64,000 nucleotides of DNA, from positions 19,850-83,849 of the forward strand of contig NZ_CAKKLP010000018.1 of NCBI RefSeq assembly GCF_918698085.1, given 5' to 3'. Shown one piece after another: positions 35,559 through 45,331 of this stretch. The first letter of the stretch is position 1. Every line of letters starts with the position of its first letter. This DNA is from Chryseobacterium sp. Bi04. Lineage in GTDB: Bacteria > Bacteroidota > Bacteroidia > Flavobacteriales > Weeksellaceae. The notes below the pieces were generated by a model. That model was not told the origin of the DNA and ran no database searches. It was given only the letters and a program-made list of their open reading frames with translations. The position numbers and the translations under genes were made by a program.

Positions 35559-38531
35559 TTAGAATTTAACATTTAACTGAATTCCAACTGTTCTGGCTGA
35601 AGGCAGCTGTCCGATTTCAACTCCCGGTGTAATGGTAGAATCGTCAAGGGTAGCGGCTTCCGGATCAAATAATGGAAATTTTGTCCACATCCAAAGGTTT
35701 CTTCCAAATAAAGCTAGGCTGATATCTGTAACTTTTAATGGTTCTGTAATAGATTTTGGGAAGGAATACGAGATTCTGGCATCTCTTAGCTTAATGAACG
35801 AAGTGTCAAATGAATTGGTTTCTACATTGGCTCTTCTGTAATAATCTCCATAATAGGAAGAAACAGGAACTCCTTTTGTATTCGGAGAAAAGCTTCCGTC
35901 CGGATTTTGAACTACTCCGTTCCCTACAATCAGCCCACCCGGGTTATCTCTTCCTACAAGAGTATGGGTAAGTTTTCCCTGTTCAGACATTTTATGATGC
36001 GACTGTGAGTAAGCAATCCCTTTGTACTGTCCGTCAAATGAGAAACTAACTGTAATATTTTTATATTTAAACTCATTCTGAAGCCCTGCTCTCCATTTTG
36101 GATAGGCATTTCCTATTTTTTTCATTTCGGTTGGCTTTGCTGTTAATCCATCTGTACCATAAATCACCTGTCCATCCGGAGAATACATCAGGCCATAACC
36201 ATACATATCTCCAAGTGAACCTCCCACTACAGCATTGTAATAAACCACGCCTCCCACACTCGCCATCGTGTAAGGTATTCCATTAAATTCTTCCGGAAGG
36301 GAAAGAATCTTATTCCGGTTCATTGACCAGTTGGCATTTACATTCCAGGAGAAGTTTTTATTTTTAATGGGAGTAGTGCTTAATGACATTTCAATTCCTC
36401 TGTTTCTGAGCTCTCCGGAGTTGATAATTCTTTTATTATATCCGGTTTCATAGAGTACAGGAATAATAATGGTCTGATCTTTAGAATTATTCTGATATGC
36501 TGTAAAATTAAAGGTCAGTCTGTTTTTCAAAATCGTAAAGTCCATCCCTCCTTCTACATTGGTAATCATTTCCGGTCTCAGATTAGGGTTAGGATACAAT
36601 AAGGGAGACTCTACAGATCCAGTGAATACACTATTTTCGTAGTATTTTTCAAGCATATAATTGTAGGTATCATTACCTACCTTCGACCATGACAGTCTAA
36701 GTTTCCAGAAATTTAGATTATCCGATTTCAGTTTAAAAATATCCGATAATATAAAAGACGATGATAACGAAGGGTAAAAATAAGACCTGTTCTGATCAGG
36801 AAGGGTACTGCTCCAGTCATTTCTAGCGGTCACATCCAGGAAAATCATATCCTTATAACTGAAATTAGCCAATGCATATAAACTGTTTACCTGGTTATCG
36901 TTTGGCTTTGGCAGTCTGTTTTCCAAAGATGTTGCATTAGATAGCTGGTACAATCCTGCTTTATTAAGTCCATTAGCCCGATAATCATTCATCGTATATT
37001 CATGATATTTGATGTTACCTCCGGCAGAAGCTGTCACACCAAAATCTCCGAATTTGTTTTTATAGGTAAAAAGAATATCATTATTAAGATCCAAATACCT
37101 GATGTATTGCTCCCTGTAATATCCTTTCAGATAATTGGCAGAGCTCCAGGGTCTTCTTTGTGTACGGAGCTCATTACTCCATTCCAATCCCGTCTTATAA
37201 GCAATATCAAAGTTTTTAGCCAGCTGATAGTTTAGGTTAACGTTTCCTGTAATAATCTTTTTGTTTGTACTGTTTAGATTTTCATAGGCAATCAGATAAG
37301 GGTTGTCTATATATGAGCTAAAAGGGTGAATCTGGTCAACCTGCTCCTGTCCCTTTTTCCAGATGGGTCTATACCATTCGAGGTCTACATTGGGATTTTG
37401 GAAAATCATAAAATAAGAGATCGACTGGTTATTATATCCTGTAGCTGGAAGGTTATCACTTTTAGTCTGGCTGAAGTTGATTTTAGTTCCCATTTTCAGC
37501 CTGTTGCTCAATTTATGATCTACGGATATAGCAGCATTCAACCTGTCGAAGCCTGTATTAGGCATCATCCACTCATTTTTAAGATAAGAAAGTGAAGTTC
37601 TGAAGGATGTAGATTCGTTAGAATGTTCTACTGACAAGCTGTTTGAGTAAGTAGAGCCTACCTGCCAGAAGTTTTTAATATTATCTTTATAAGGTCTCCA
37701 GAGTTTTCTTTCCAGACTTTGCCCTTCTACAGCCGGATCATACTGAAAGTAATATTGTCCGTCAAATTTCGGTCCAAAAGCACTGCTGGTAGAACCTGTG
37801 TTGATACCGTCAGCAGAAGCTCCGTAAGAATAATAATAATTTCCATTTTTATCTTTTTGCTGAGTTCCCTGTCCGTATTCATATTGATAATCCGGCCACT
37901 TAAGAACGGTATCATAGCTTGAATATGAATTTAAGGTAATCTGAACTTTCCCTTTTTTGGTTTTCCCTGATTTTGTTGTAATCATGATAGCCCCTCTGGA
38001 ACCTCTGGAACCGTACAATGCAGAAGCGGTAGGTCCTTTCAGAATTGATATGGATTCAATGTCATCAGGGTTGATACTGTTGAAGCTGTCACCATAGTCA
38101 ATCGGTAAATCTCCTCCTGAGCCCGCTCCATATGCTGCCGTTCCGGTTCCTGTTTTTCTCCCGCTCAGCGGCACACCATCAACAACAATTAATGCATCAT
38201 TATTTCCCATATTCATAGAAATGTCTCCACGGAGGGTAATACGGGCTGTTCCAAGAGGACCTGCTCCGGCTGTCTGCACTTTCAGTCCTGCTACTTTACC
38301 TTCCAGCGCTTCTGCCCAGTTATTGTTTTGAGTCTGTAATATTTCTTCAGATTTAACCGTCTGGGTAGAATACCCTAATGACTTGTCGTGCCTTTTGATT
38401 CCCAAAGCAGTTACCACTACCTCATCAAGCCCTTTAATAGTGTCTTTTTTAGATTTCTGCTGAGCTGTCAGGTTTACACTGATTAGTCCTAACAGTGACA
38501 AAACCAACAGCTTTTGTGTCTCTTTACGCAT
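35559..38531 (-). CDS. SusC/RagA family TonB-linked outer membrane transporter
   Basis: A 990-residue TonB-dependent transporter: signal peptide (ending NLTAQ), a short linker, plug domain (about 34-190, GLDEVVVTALGIKRHDKSLGYSTQTVKSEEIL, then SILKGPTASALYGSRGSRGAIMITTKSGK), and a barrel ending SARTVGIQLNVKF. The usual N-terminal carboxypeptidase-D-like domain of SusC proteins is missing. It leads a three-gene operon with susD and a phosphoesterase. The promoter has an exact -7 box and a TGTTAA-N5-TGTTAA direct repeat, so control by a PhoB-type regulator is suspected. Confidence 0.9.
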   Translation of the reverse strand: MRKETQKLLVLSLLGLISVNLTAQQKSKKDTIKGLDEVVVTALGIKRHDKSLGYSTQTVKSEEILQTQNNNWAEALEGKVAGLKVQTAGAGPLGTARITLRGDISMNMGNNDALIVVDGVPLSGRKTGTGTAAYGAGSGGDLPIDYGDSFNSINPDDIESISILKGPTASALYGSRGSRGAIMITTKSGKTKKGKVQITLNSYSSYDTVLKWPDYQYEYGQGTQQKDKNGNYYYSYGASADGINTGSTSSAFGPKFDGQYYFQYDPAVEGQSLERKLWRPYKDNIKNFWQVGSTYSNSLSVEHSNESTSFRTSLSYLKNEWMMPNTGFDRLNAAISVDHKLSNRLKMGTKINFSQTKSDNLPATGYNNQSISYFMIFQNPNVDLEWYRPIWKKGQEQVDQIHPFSSYIDNPYLIAYENLNSTNKKIITGNVNLNYQLAKNFDIAYKTGLEWSNELRTQRRPWSSANYLKGYYREQYIRYLDLNNDILFTYKNKFGDFGVTASAGGNIKYHEYTMNDYRANGLNKAGLYQLSNATSLENRLPKPNDNQVNSLYALANFSYKDMIFLDVTARNDWSSTLPDQNRSYFYPSLSSSFILSDIFKLKSDNLNFWKLRLSWSKVGNDTYNYMLEKYYENSVFTGSVESPLLYPNPNLRPEMITNVEGGMDFTILKNRLTFNFTAYQNNSKDQTIIIPVLYETGYNKRIINSGELRNRGIEMSLSTTPIKNKNFSWNVNANWSMNRNKILSLPEEFNGIPYTMASVGGVVYYNAVVGGSLGDMYGYGLMYSPDGQVIYGTDGLTAKPTEMKKIGNAYPKWRAGLQNEFKYKNITVSFSFDGQYKGIAYSQSHHKMSEQGKLTHTLVGRDNPGGLIVGNGVVQNPDGSFSPNTKGVPVSSYYGDYYRRANVETNSFDTSFIKLRDARISYSFPKSITEPLKVTDISLALFGRNLWMWTKFPLFDPEAATLDDSTITPGVEIGQLPSARTVGIQLNVKF

Positions 38532-38547
38532 ATCCTTTTTGTTTGTG

Positions 38548-38555
38548 CAAAATTA
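38548..38555 (-). promoter_or_regulatory. -7 box of the susC operon
   Basis: The minus strand reads TAATTTTG, an exact TAnnTTTG match, 16 nt before the start codon. Confidence 0.55.
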
Positions 38556-38577
38556 AAAGGACATTATGATTAAGATT

Positions 38578-38594
38578 TTAACAACACTTTAACA
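38578..38594 (-). promoter_or_regulatory. PhoB-like direct repeat TGTTAA-N5-TGTTAA
   Basis: Two perfect hexamers with an 11-bp period lie 23 bp upstream of the -7 box, in the position of a -33 element. PhoB/OmpR regulators bind such direct repeats one helical turn apart and often replace the -35 contact. More hexamers of the GTTAAT type follow upstream, including a second 11-bp pair around 38657-38673. Confidence 0.5.
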
Positions 38595-38888
38595 TTTATT
38601 AAAAAAATATTGAATGGAATATTAAATTTTCATTAACACATTAACACACCACATTGATTAACAACACATTAACTAATTAATTATTTTTAATATCATTTAA
38701 TGATAATGTTTGCATATCTTTATTGTCTGTCTTTGAGAAAATAAAACAAAACATCATAAACAACTATGTAACAGTAATTTAACTCCTGTATGTTTTATTT
38801 TAATGCTAAGCTGCTCTACGAAATACACGGCAAACAGAAAATAAAAGCCAGTTAGAATTCCAGCGAACTTAATGTTGATGAACAAGAA

Positions 38889-38924
38889 CAAAAAAGTCTG
38901 CCCCTTTTGGAAGAGACAGACTTT
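38889..38924 (-). terminator. Terminator after the glycerophosphodiesterase gene
   Basis: Stem AAAGTCTG/CAGACTTT (38893-38900 with 38917-38924), with six T at the minus-strand 3' side. Confidence 0.75.
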
Positions 38925-38944
38925 ACACATTGCAATATTTATTT

Positions 38945-39691
38945 TTACTTATTTTTCAATTGTTCAGGGATATTAGTGGTAACAAACCCTATTCCCTGCT
39001 TTTTTAATTCCTCATAAACAGCTGTATCATTTACTGTCCAGGAATTCGTAATAAGCCCCAGCGTCTTAGCTTCGGCAATCCATGTAGGGTTTTTCTGGAA
39101 AACACTGTAATGATAATCCATGCCGTCAAGTCCTTCTTTTCTGATCTGCTCCGGTGACAATTCGCCATTCAGATACTGCACTTTAAATGCTGGCTCAAGC
39201 TTTTTGATTTCTTTACAAATATTTAAGCTGAAAGAAATAAATTCACTTTGAGATTCCAACTTCATATCTTTGATCATTTTGATCGTCTTTTGAGTGATCT
39301 CATTCTCTATTTCAGGAGTTTTAGCAGGCTTGATCTCTACAATTAACTTTACAGACGGATCTTTTTTTCCCTGCTTAAGGTACTCTTTTAAGGTAGGAAA
39401 CTTTTCTCCGTTGGATAGTTTTACTTTTTCCAATTCCTTAAAAGAAGTCTCAGAGATTTCCATTTTATCATGGTGCTCGTCATGGTTGATCACCAACACT
39501 CCATCTTTTGTCATTCTCACATCAAATTCAGATCCATACACTTTAAGCTTTTGAGCATTCTCTAAAGATGTAATAGAGTTCTCCGTTGTAGGAGGCTGTG
39601 CCTGGAAATACCCTCTGTGTGCGATAATCTGAGTTTGTGCTTTCATCAATACTGTACTTAAAACTGCTAATCCTAAGATAAAATTTTTCAT
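38945..39691 (-). CDS. Glycerophosphodiester phosphodiesterase family protein
   Basis: A 248-residue protein with a signal peptide (1-18). The GDPD core is intact: IAHRGY (H25, R26), E37 in TTENS, the metal pair E55/D57 in GSEFDVRM and the catalytic-type H70 in VINHDE. It would cleave glycerophosphodiesters to glycerol-3-phosphate in the periplasm or at the surface. It lies between an Oar-like TonB protein and the SusCD-phosphoesterase operon, all facing the same way. That arrangement suggests a phosphate-ester scavenging locus. Confidence 0.9.
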   Translation of the reverse strand: MKNFILGLAVLSTVLMKAQTQIIAHRGYFQAQPPTTENSITSLENAQKLKVYGSEFDVRMTKDGVLVINHDEHHDKMEISETSFKELEKVKLSNGEKFPTLKEYLKQGKKDPSVKLIVEIKPAKTPEIENEITQKTIKMIKDMKLESQSEFISFSLNICKEIKKLEPAFKVQYLNGELSPEQIRKEGLDGMDYHYSVFQKNPTWIAEAKTLGLITNSWTVNDTAVYEELKKQGIGFVTTNIPEQLKNK

Positions 39692-39761
39692 AATATAAAT
39701 TGATAATTAAAAACCGAGTCCGGAGACTTTTGGATAAAGATAATTATTTTAAAAAGTTTTA

Positions 39762-39829
39762 AACCACAAAAGACACAGAATTTTTCGCTTGTTTTCGGTC
39801 ATTTCTCTATTTTTCAGCCTTTTGTGGTT
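39762..39829. repeat. Long-loop inverted repeat AACCACAAAAG/CTTTTGTGGTT
   Basis: Perfect 11-bp arms (39762-39772 and 39819-39829) around a 46-nt loop. It lies downstream of the Oar-like gene and upstream of the glycerophosphodiesterase gene, and might act as an mRNA 3' stabiliser. It has no T-tail. Confidence 0.5.
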
Positions 39830-39844
39830 CATATTATTTTCTTG

Positions 39845-42800
39845 TTAGAAACTGTATTTTGCACCAATCTGAATCTGATACGGATTTCCAGATAAAGGGG
39901 CTAAACCGTTACCACTCAAATTTTTTGTATACTCAAACTGCTTGGTTACCGGATCGAATTTTTTGATCCTGTACATTGAGGTATTTCCATAGGATTCATT
40001 GACGCCCCATTCTTTATTAAGTAAGTTTGCCACGTTGAAAATATCTACAGAAAGTTCAAATGCCCCTACTTTATCAAATTTTATTTTCTTAGCTACACGT
40101 AAATCCCAAACTCCGTAGAATCCATTCTTACCACCGTTACGTTCTGCAATTTTACCATTGTATTCATTCACATAATCCTTCAAGGCCTGTCCTACATTAG
40201 GATCATCAATAATAGACTGGGTAACATTCGGGAAAATGTAAGCAAGGTCATTGCTATCCACAAAGTCTCCGTTAATATTTCCTCCTGCTGTCATTGAGAA
40301 ACGTGTTCCCCCGATTCCTGAATATCTGATTCCCAATGTAAATCCTGCAATAGTAGGTGAGTTTCCATAAATAACCACTTTATTGCGGAACTGGTTGTCA
40401 GAATATGTCATTCTCAAATCTCTCGGATCACCCTGAACCATTGTGGATAATGTTGCAGAATTGGCTACATTTCCGTTGTATGAGGTATTATCTTTAATAT
40501 CAGACCAGGTATAACTTGCCGTGATTTCTCCATCTTTCCAATAACGGTAGCTGGTATCCACTACAAAAGAGAACTGGTTCACTTTACCGTCACTTACCAA
40601 TTCCAATACTCTTCCAAAATTATTATTGATTCTTCCTTTTTTCCAGTCGATTTTTGCACCATCTATTGCTGAAGTAGGAACATATACTCCTCTTCCTCCT
40701 TCATTATCCAATGTAAAGAACGGGTTAGCTACCATATTTCTGTCATAGTAATAGTAGTTATTTCTACCCAAAGCCATATATGCTGCCAATCCTGCTCTGA
40801 ATCTTTCATTAAAGAAGTGGGTATAGGAAATATTGGCTTTATAAACGATTGGAATCTTTGCATCTTTCCCTGTATAGTTGATCGTTGGGATCTGATACTG
40901 AGCCAGGGAAGGAACGCTGCCATAATCTGATCTGTAGCTGTTAAAATCAGGAGTAAGACCAACAGTTGCAGGATCCACATCTACTGTAGCCAAATGTTTT
41001 CCATCGAATACCAAATTATTGATAATCATATAATTGTTGATATCTGAAGAGAATATTCCTGCTCCAAACTTCAAGAAATCTTTATTTTGTTCGTTGATAT
41101 TCCAATCAAACTGGAATCTTGGCTGGATCACAAATGATTTGATTTTATTATCCGTTCTGATCCCCATTTCATCAAATAGCTTTTGATTGAACTCCGCTTT
41201 CGGATAACCGCTGTAGTCTAATCTTAAACCGGCCATCAAATCAAGACCTTTTGCAATTTTCGTCTGAAACTGCCCGTAAATACCGATATTCCAGATATTG
41301 GATCTTACCGATGGGTCATCCATTAAAGGAACTTCTCTATAGAATCTGTAAGGTTTAAGATTATCAAAATTATCAAGGCTGCTTATTTTTTTATCCGGAT
41401 CTTCCTTAAAGTGGAATCTTCCGTTTACCTCACTTCCATAAACAGATTTTGAAGTGGTATACATCAAATCTGCACCGAAAGTATATTTTACTTTATCGGT
41501 ATTGTAATACAAATTATCTACAATCTGGAATACATTATTTCTGAAACTTTCCTGAGCAAAACGGTGACCTCCAATCTGGATATTCGTAGAACCGGCACTT
41601 GATGCTACTCCTTCAACAATAGCTCTCGGCACAGGTCTTCCTAACTCATCATTTTGATAACTATTCTGAAAAGTATATAAGTACTGAGCCTTCAGCTCAT
41701 TCGTCACATTAGGCTTCAGATTTGATCTTAAAGTCAATAGCAAACTGTTGTCAAGGTTTTTATCATTTCCGTAAGATTCAAAGAAATTGATATTGGTATT
41801 ATCACCAAGCCCGTTTTTATTAAGATCGTAAGTGAAGTTGTTTCTTAACGTCAATAAGTGCTTTTCATTAATCTGCCAGTCTAAACGTAAAAATGCAGCA
41901 TCTGAATTTCTCACTTTATCAAAGCTTCCGAACTGAGGAGTGTTTCCTACCCCATATTTTGCTCTTGAAATATCCAGAAACTTGTTCAGCGTTTCTGTAG
42001 TGGTGTTGAATCTTTTTTCATCTTCCTGAGATCTGATATCTGCAATAATCAATGGTCTGGAATCCAGTTGGTGATCCCAGGCTACAAAGAAATGCAGTTT
42101 ATTTTTAATGACCGGTCCACCCAATGAAAACCCAAACTGAGAGGTAGAGAAATCATTCTGTCTCTTATTTCCTCTGATATCATATGGGCTGGAAAGCCAA
42201 TTGGTTCTTAAATATTCCCAGGCACTTCCTGAAAATTTGTTGGTTCCTGATTTGGTAACGGCACTTACTGTTCCACCACCGCTTCGTCCCAATGTTACAT
42301 CATATTGGTTGGTTGTAATTTTAAATTCACGTACTGCTTCTATAGAAATAGAAAAAGGGGCACCGCTCCGGCTGGTAGTAGAACCTGCAGAGGTTGGGTT
42401 TTTAGCGGTCATCCCATCAATGGTGAAATTGGTGGAAGAGCCCAGCTGTCCGGATAAATTTCCTCCCTTTCCACTTAGAGGAGACAGTTCCGTAAGATTG
42501 GTGAAGTTTCTCCCATTTACCGGAAGCATACTTATATTCTTTGCAGAAATGGCTGTAGCTGCTCCAAGGTTTCCGATCTTGTTTTTAAGGTTTCCGGTAA
42601 TCACTACTTCTTCTATGTGCTTCTCTCCACCCATATCCATGTTTACAGTAACCTGATCTCCGAAGTTGACATTATAGCCTTCTTTTTTATCCTCGTTGAC
42701 AATAACGGTGTAAGGACCACCAAGAGGAATCTCTTTAAAGATATATTCTCCTTTTGAATTGGTTTCCGTTTCCGTTCTGAATCCTGTAGATTCATTAATG

Positions 42801-42940
42801 ATCGTTACTTTCACTTTTTCCTGAACCGTACTTCCCGGTCCTGTTACTTTCCCTACAATAGAAGCCTGTGTAGTCTGTGCATATGCCAGCGTTCCAAACC
42901 CTAAAAACAATAATCCCAGTACAATCTTTACTTTTTTCAT
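39845..42940 (-). CDS. Oar-like TonB-dependent receptor with carboxypeptidase-regulatory-like domain
   Basis: A 1031-residue outer membrane protein. The signal peptide ends AYAQT. A carboxypeptidase-D-like domain spans about 26-105 (ASIVGKVTGPGSTVQEKVKVTIINESTGF). A plug domain follows (NLGAATAISAKNISMLPVNGRNFTNLTELSPLSG), then a large barrel ending GNPYQIQIGAKYSF. The VNGRNFTNL motif is characteristic of the Oar/OmpA-related TonB family, some members of which transport proteins or peptides. It is the first gene of the unit with the glycerophosphodiesterase. A perfect -7 box lies just upstream. Confidence 0.9.
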   Translation of the reverse strand: MKKVKIVLGLLFLGFGTLAYAQTTQASIVGKVTGPGSTVQEKVKVTIINESTGFRTETETNSKGEYIFKEIPLGGPYTVIVNEDKKEGYNVNFGDQVTVNMDMGGEKHIEEVVITGNLKNKIGNLGAATAISAKNISMLPVNGRNFTNLTELSPLSGKGGNLSGQLGSSTNFTIDGMTAKNPTSAGSTTSRSGAPFSISIEAVREFKITTNQYDVTLGRSGGGTVSAVTKSGTNKFSGSAWEYLRTNWLSSPYDIRGNKRQNDFSTSQFGFSLGGPVIKNKLHFFVAWDHQLDSRPLIIADIRSQEDEKRFNTTTETLNKFLDISRAKYGVGNTPQFGSFDKVRNSDAAFLRLDWQINEKHLLTLRNNFTYDLNKNGLGDNTNINFFESYGNDKNLDNSLLLTLRSNLKPNVTNELKAQYLYTFQNSYQNDELGRPVPRAIVEGVASSAGSTNIQIGGHRFAQESFRNNVFQIVDNLYYNTDKVKYTFGADLMYTTSKSVYGSEVNGRFHFKEDPDKKISSLDNFDNLKPYRFYREVPLMDDPSVRSNIWNIGIYGQFQTKIAKGLDLMAGLRLDYSGYPKAEFNQKLFDEMGIRTDNKIKSFVIQPRFQFDWNINEQNKDFLKFGAGIFSSDINNYMIINNLVFDGKHLATVDVDPATVGLTPDFNSYRSDYGSVPSLAQYQIPTINYTGKDAKIPIVYKANISYTHFFNERFRAGLAAYMALGRNNYYYYDRNMVANPFFTLDNEGGRGVYVPTSAIDGAKIDWKKGRINNNFGRVLELVSDGKVNQFSFVVDTSYRYWKDGEITASYTWSDIKDNTSYNGNVANSATLSTMVQGDPRDLRMTYSDNQFRNKVVIYGNSPTIAGFTLGIRYSGIGGTRFSMTAGGNINGDFVDSNDLAYIFPNVTQSIIDDPNVGQALKDYVNEYNGKIAERNGGKNGFYGVWDLRVAKKIKFDKVGAFELSVDIFNVANLLNKEWGVNESYGNTSMYRIKKFDPVTKQFEYTKNLSGNGLAPLSGNPYQIQIGAKYSF

Positions 42941-42958
42941 TACCTCAAATTAGATGTG

Positions 42959-42966
42959 CAAAGGTA
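42959..42966 (-). promoter_or_regulatory. -7 box of the Oar-like gene
   Basis: The minus strand reads TACCTTTG, an exact match, 18 nt before the start codon. Two CTCTTAAA words lie just upstream of it on the same strand, 15 bp apart. Confidence 0.5.
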
Positions 42967-43153
42967 TTTTGACTTTAAGAGCCTTCTGTTTAAGAGAGTT
43001 TTAACATTTTTTTAATTAAATCGAAACGTTATGTTAATTTATTATAAACAGCCAATTTATCCCCTAGATAACCAGCCTGTTAAAAGACATTACGTAATAT
43101 TAATTTTCCTGTAATATTTAATTATGTTATTTTCTAAATGGGATTAGTTTAGT

Positions 43154-43161
43154 TATTTTTG
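43154..43161 (+). promoter_or_regulatory. -7 box of ligA
   Basis: TATTTTTG, an exact TAnnTTTG match, 19 nt before the ATG. Confidence 0.45.
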
Positions 43162-43180
43162 CTCAAAAGATAGAACCGCA

Positions 43181-45187
43181 ATGTCCGAAAACATTCAACA
43201 AAAAATAGAACAGCTCCGCAAAGAGCTTCATCAGCATAATGAAAACTATTATCTTCTGGATATGCCTACCATTTCAGATTATGACTTTGATATACTTCTG
43301 CAGCAGCTTCAGGAACTGGAAGCAAAGCATCCGGAGTTTTATGATGAAAACTCCCCTTCTGTAAGAGTAGGTGGTGGAGTTACAAAGGTTTTTCCTACTA
43401 TTCAGCATAAATTCAGAATGTATTCTCTGGATAATTCTTATGATTTTGAGGATCTTGAAGATTGGGAGAAAAGAATTATTAAGACCATTAATGATCCTGT
43501 AGAGTTTGTTGCTGAATTAAAATATGACGGTGCCTCTATTTCCATTCTTTATGAAAACGGAAAATTGATGCAGGCAGTAACCCGGGGCGATGGTTTCCAA
43601 GGAGACGAAATTACCCCGAATGTCCGCACCATTTCAGATATTCCCCTGACATTGAAAGGTGATTTCCCTTCGCATTTCTTTATGCGTGGAGAAATTTACC
43701 TGACCAGAAAGAATTTCAATAAACTCAATAAACTGCGCGAAGAGGAAGGCCTTGATCCGTTTATGAACCCCAGAAATACAGCAAGCGGAAGTTTAAAAAT
43801 GCAGGACAGCGCAGAAGTAAGAAAGCGTAGTTTATCTTCTGTACTCTATCAGTTCATTGCTGAAGATATTCCGGCTGAAACCCATTGGGAACTGCTTCAA
43901 AAAGCCCATGGCTGGGGATTCAAAACATCTCAGCAGGCAAAATTATGTACTACCCTGGATGAGGTAAAAGAGTTTATCAGTTTCTGGGATACGGAGCGCC
44001 ACAACCTTCCTTTTGAAATTGACGGAATTGTTTTAAAAGTGAATTCTCTGCAGCAGCAAAGACAGCTTGGATATACTGCAAAATCTCCCCGCTGGGCCAT
44101 GGCTTATAAATTCAAGGCTGAAAAAGTAGAGACAGAGCTTCAAAGCGTTTCTTACCAGGTAGGAAGAACAGGTGCTATTACGCCGGTTGCCAACCTTAAA
44201 CCTGTTTTACTGGCAGGAACTATTGTCAAAAGAGCTTCTCTCCACAATGAAGATATTATCAAAAAGCTGGACCTTCATGAGCATGACTTCGTTTATGTAG
44301 AAAAAGGCGGTGAAATCATTCCGAAGATCGTTGCGGTAAACACTGAAAAAAGGACTGAAGAAAGTAAAGAAATAGAATACATCAAACATTGCCCTGAATG
44401 TGGAACTGAGTTGGTAAAAATTGAAGATCAGGCGATCCATTTCTGCCCGAATGAACTTCACTGCCCGCCTCAGGTGGTAGGAAGAATGATCCACTATGTT
44501 TCCCGAAAAGCTTTAAATATTGAGAACCTGGGAAGTGAAACCATTGAACAGCTTTACAGGGAAAGGTTAATTGAAAATCCAGCTGATTTCTATGTTCTAA
44601 CGAAAGAACAGCTTCTCCCATTGGAAAGAATGGCAGAAAAATCAGCACAAAATATCATCACAGGCATTGAAAAATCCAAGGAAATTCCGTTTGAAAAAGT
44701 TTTATACGGAATAGGGATCAAGCATGTAGGAGAAACAGTTGCCAAGAAACTGGTAAAGAACTTCCCTACCATAGAAGAACTGAAAGACGCTACTGTAGAA
44801 GAGCTTTGCCAGGTAGAGGATATCGGAGCCAAAATTGCAGTAAGCATTGTAGAGTTTTTCAAAAATTCCGAAAATATCCTGATGATAGAACGTTTAAAAT
44901 CTTACGGTGTACAGCTTGAAAAGGGAGAAAGTACCAATGAGGTTTTATCCAATGTTTTGGAAGGAAAAGCTTTTCTTTTTACCGGCAAATTATCTTTATT
45001 TACCAGAGAACAGGCCGAAGAAATGGTGGAGAAACATGGTGGAAAAAATATTTCTGCCGTTTCCAAAAACCTAAACTTCCTGGTGGTAGGTGAGAAAGCA
45101 GGAAGTAAACTGAAAAAAGCTCAGGATATTGGAACAATTACCATTCTGGATGAACAGGAGTTCCTTGATTTGATTGAAAAACAATAA
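43181..45187 (+). CDS. ligA: NAD-dependent DNA ligase
   Basis: A 668-residue full-length LigA. In order: the NAD-binding domain (YxxxD motif near residue 34), the adenylation domain with AMP-lysine K114 in ELKYDG, the OB fold, the four-cysteine zinc finger CPECGTELVKIEDQAIHFC...C, helix-hairpin-helix repeats (about 440-560) and a C-terminal BRCT domain (LEGKAFLFTGKLSLFTREQAEEMV). It seals nicks during replication and repair and is normally essential. It is transcribed alone from its own promoter to a bidirectional terminator. Confidence 0.97.
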   Translation: MSENIQQKIEQLRKELHQHNENYYLLDMPTISDYDFDILLQQLQELEAKHPEFYDENSPSVRVGGGVTKVFPTIQHKFRMYSLDNSYDFEDLEDWEKRIIKTINDPVEFVAELKYDGASISILYENGKLMQAVTRGDGFQGDEITPNVRTISDIPLTLKGDFPSHFFMRGEIYLTRKNFNKLNKLREEEGLDPFMNPRNTASGSLKMQDSAEVRKRSLSSVLYQFIAEDIPAETHWELLQKAHGWGFKTSQQAKLCTTLDEVKEFISFWDTERHNLPFEIDGIVLKVNSLQQQRQLGYTAKSPRWAMAYKFKAEKVETELQSVSYQVGRTGAITPVANLKPVLLAGTIVKRASLHNEDIIKKLDLHEHDFVYVEKGGEIIPKIVAVNTEKRTEESKEIEYIKHCPECGTELVKIEDQAIHFCPNELHCPPQVVGRMIHYVSRKALNIENLGSETIEQLYRERLIENPADFYVLTKEQLLPLERMAEKSAQNIITGIEKSKEIPFEKVLYGIGIKHVGETVAKKLVKNFPTIEELKDATVEELCQVEDIGAKIAVSIVEFFKNSENILMIERLKSYGVQLEKGESTNEVLSNVLEGKAFLFTGKLSLFTREQAEEMVEKHGGKNISAVSKNLNFLVVGEKAGSKLKKAQDIGTITILDEQEFLDLIEKQ

Positions 45188-45278
45188 GAATAAAAAAGCT
45201 TTCTTTTACCTTAGCATTTGATAAAATAAAAATTACATTTAGAAATTTATTAAGGTAGAAAAAGAGCTACATTAAAAT

Positions 45279-45312
45279 AAAGGCTGCGAAATTACTTTCA
45301 CAGCCTTTGTAT
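45279..45312. terminator. Bidirectional terminator between ligA and a convergent gene
   Basis: Stem AAAGGCTG/CAGCCTTT (45279-45286 with 45301-45308), extended inside by GAAA/TTTC, with A- and T-rich flanks on both sides. Confidence 0.75.
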
Positions 45313-45331
45313 TTTAATATATCATTTTATT

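Larger units (their letters stand above)
38532..38944. other. Regulatory region upstream of susC
   Basis: A 413-base gap. It holds the susC -7 box, two clusters of TTAACA-type hexamers (38578-38594 and 38631-38675) and the terminator of the upstream phosphodiesterase gene. The section 38700-38880 is AT-rich without visible structure or genes. Confidence 0.55.

Noticed and set aside
42201..42656. A 151-codon ORF antisense to the Oar-like gene
   Set aside because: It is opposite a strongly supported TonB protein and reflects its codon usage. No promoter or family match.
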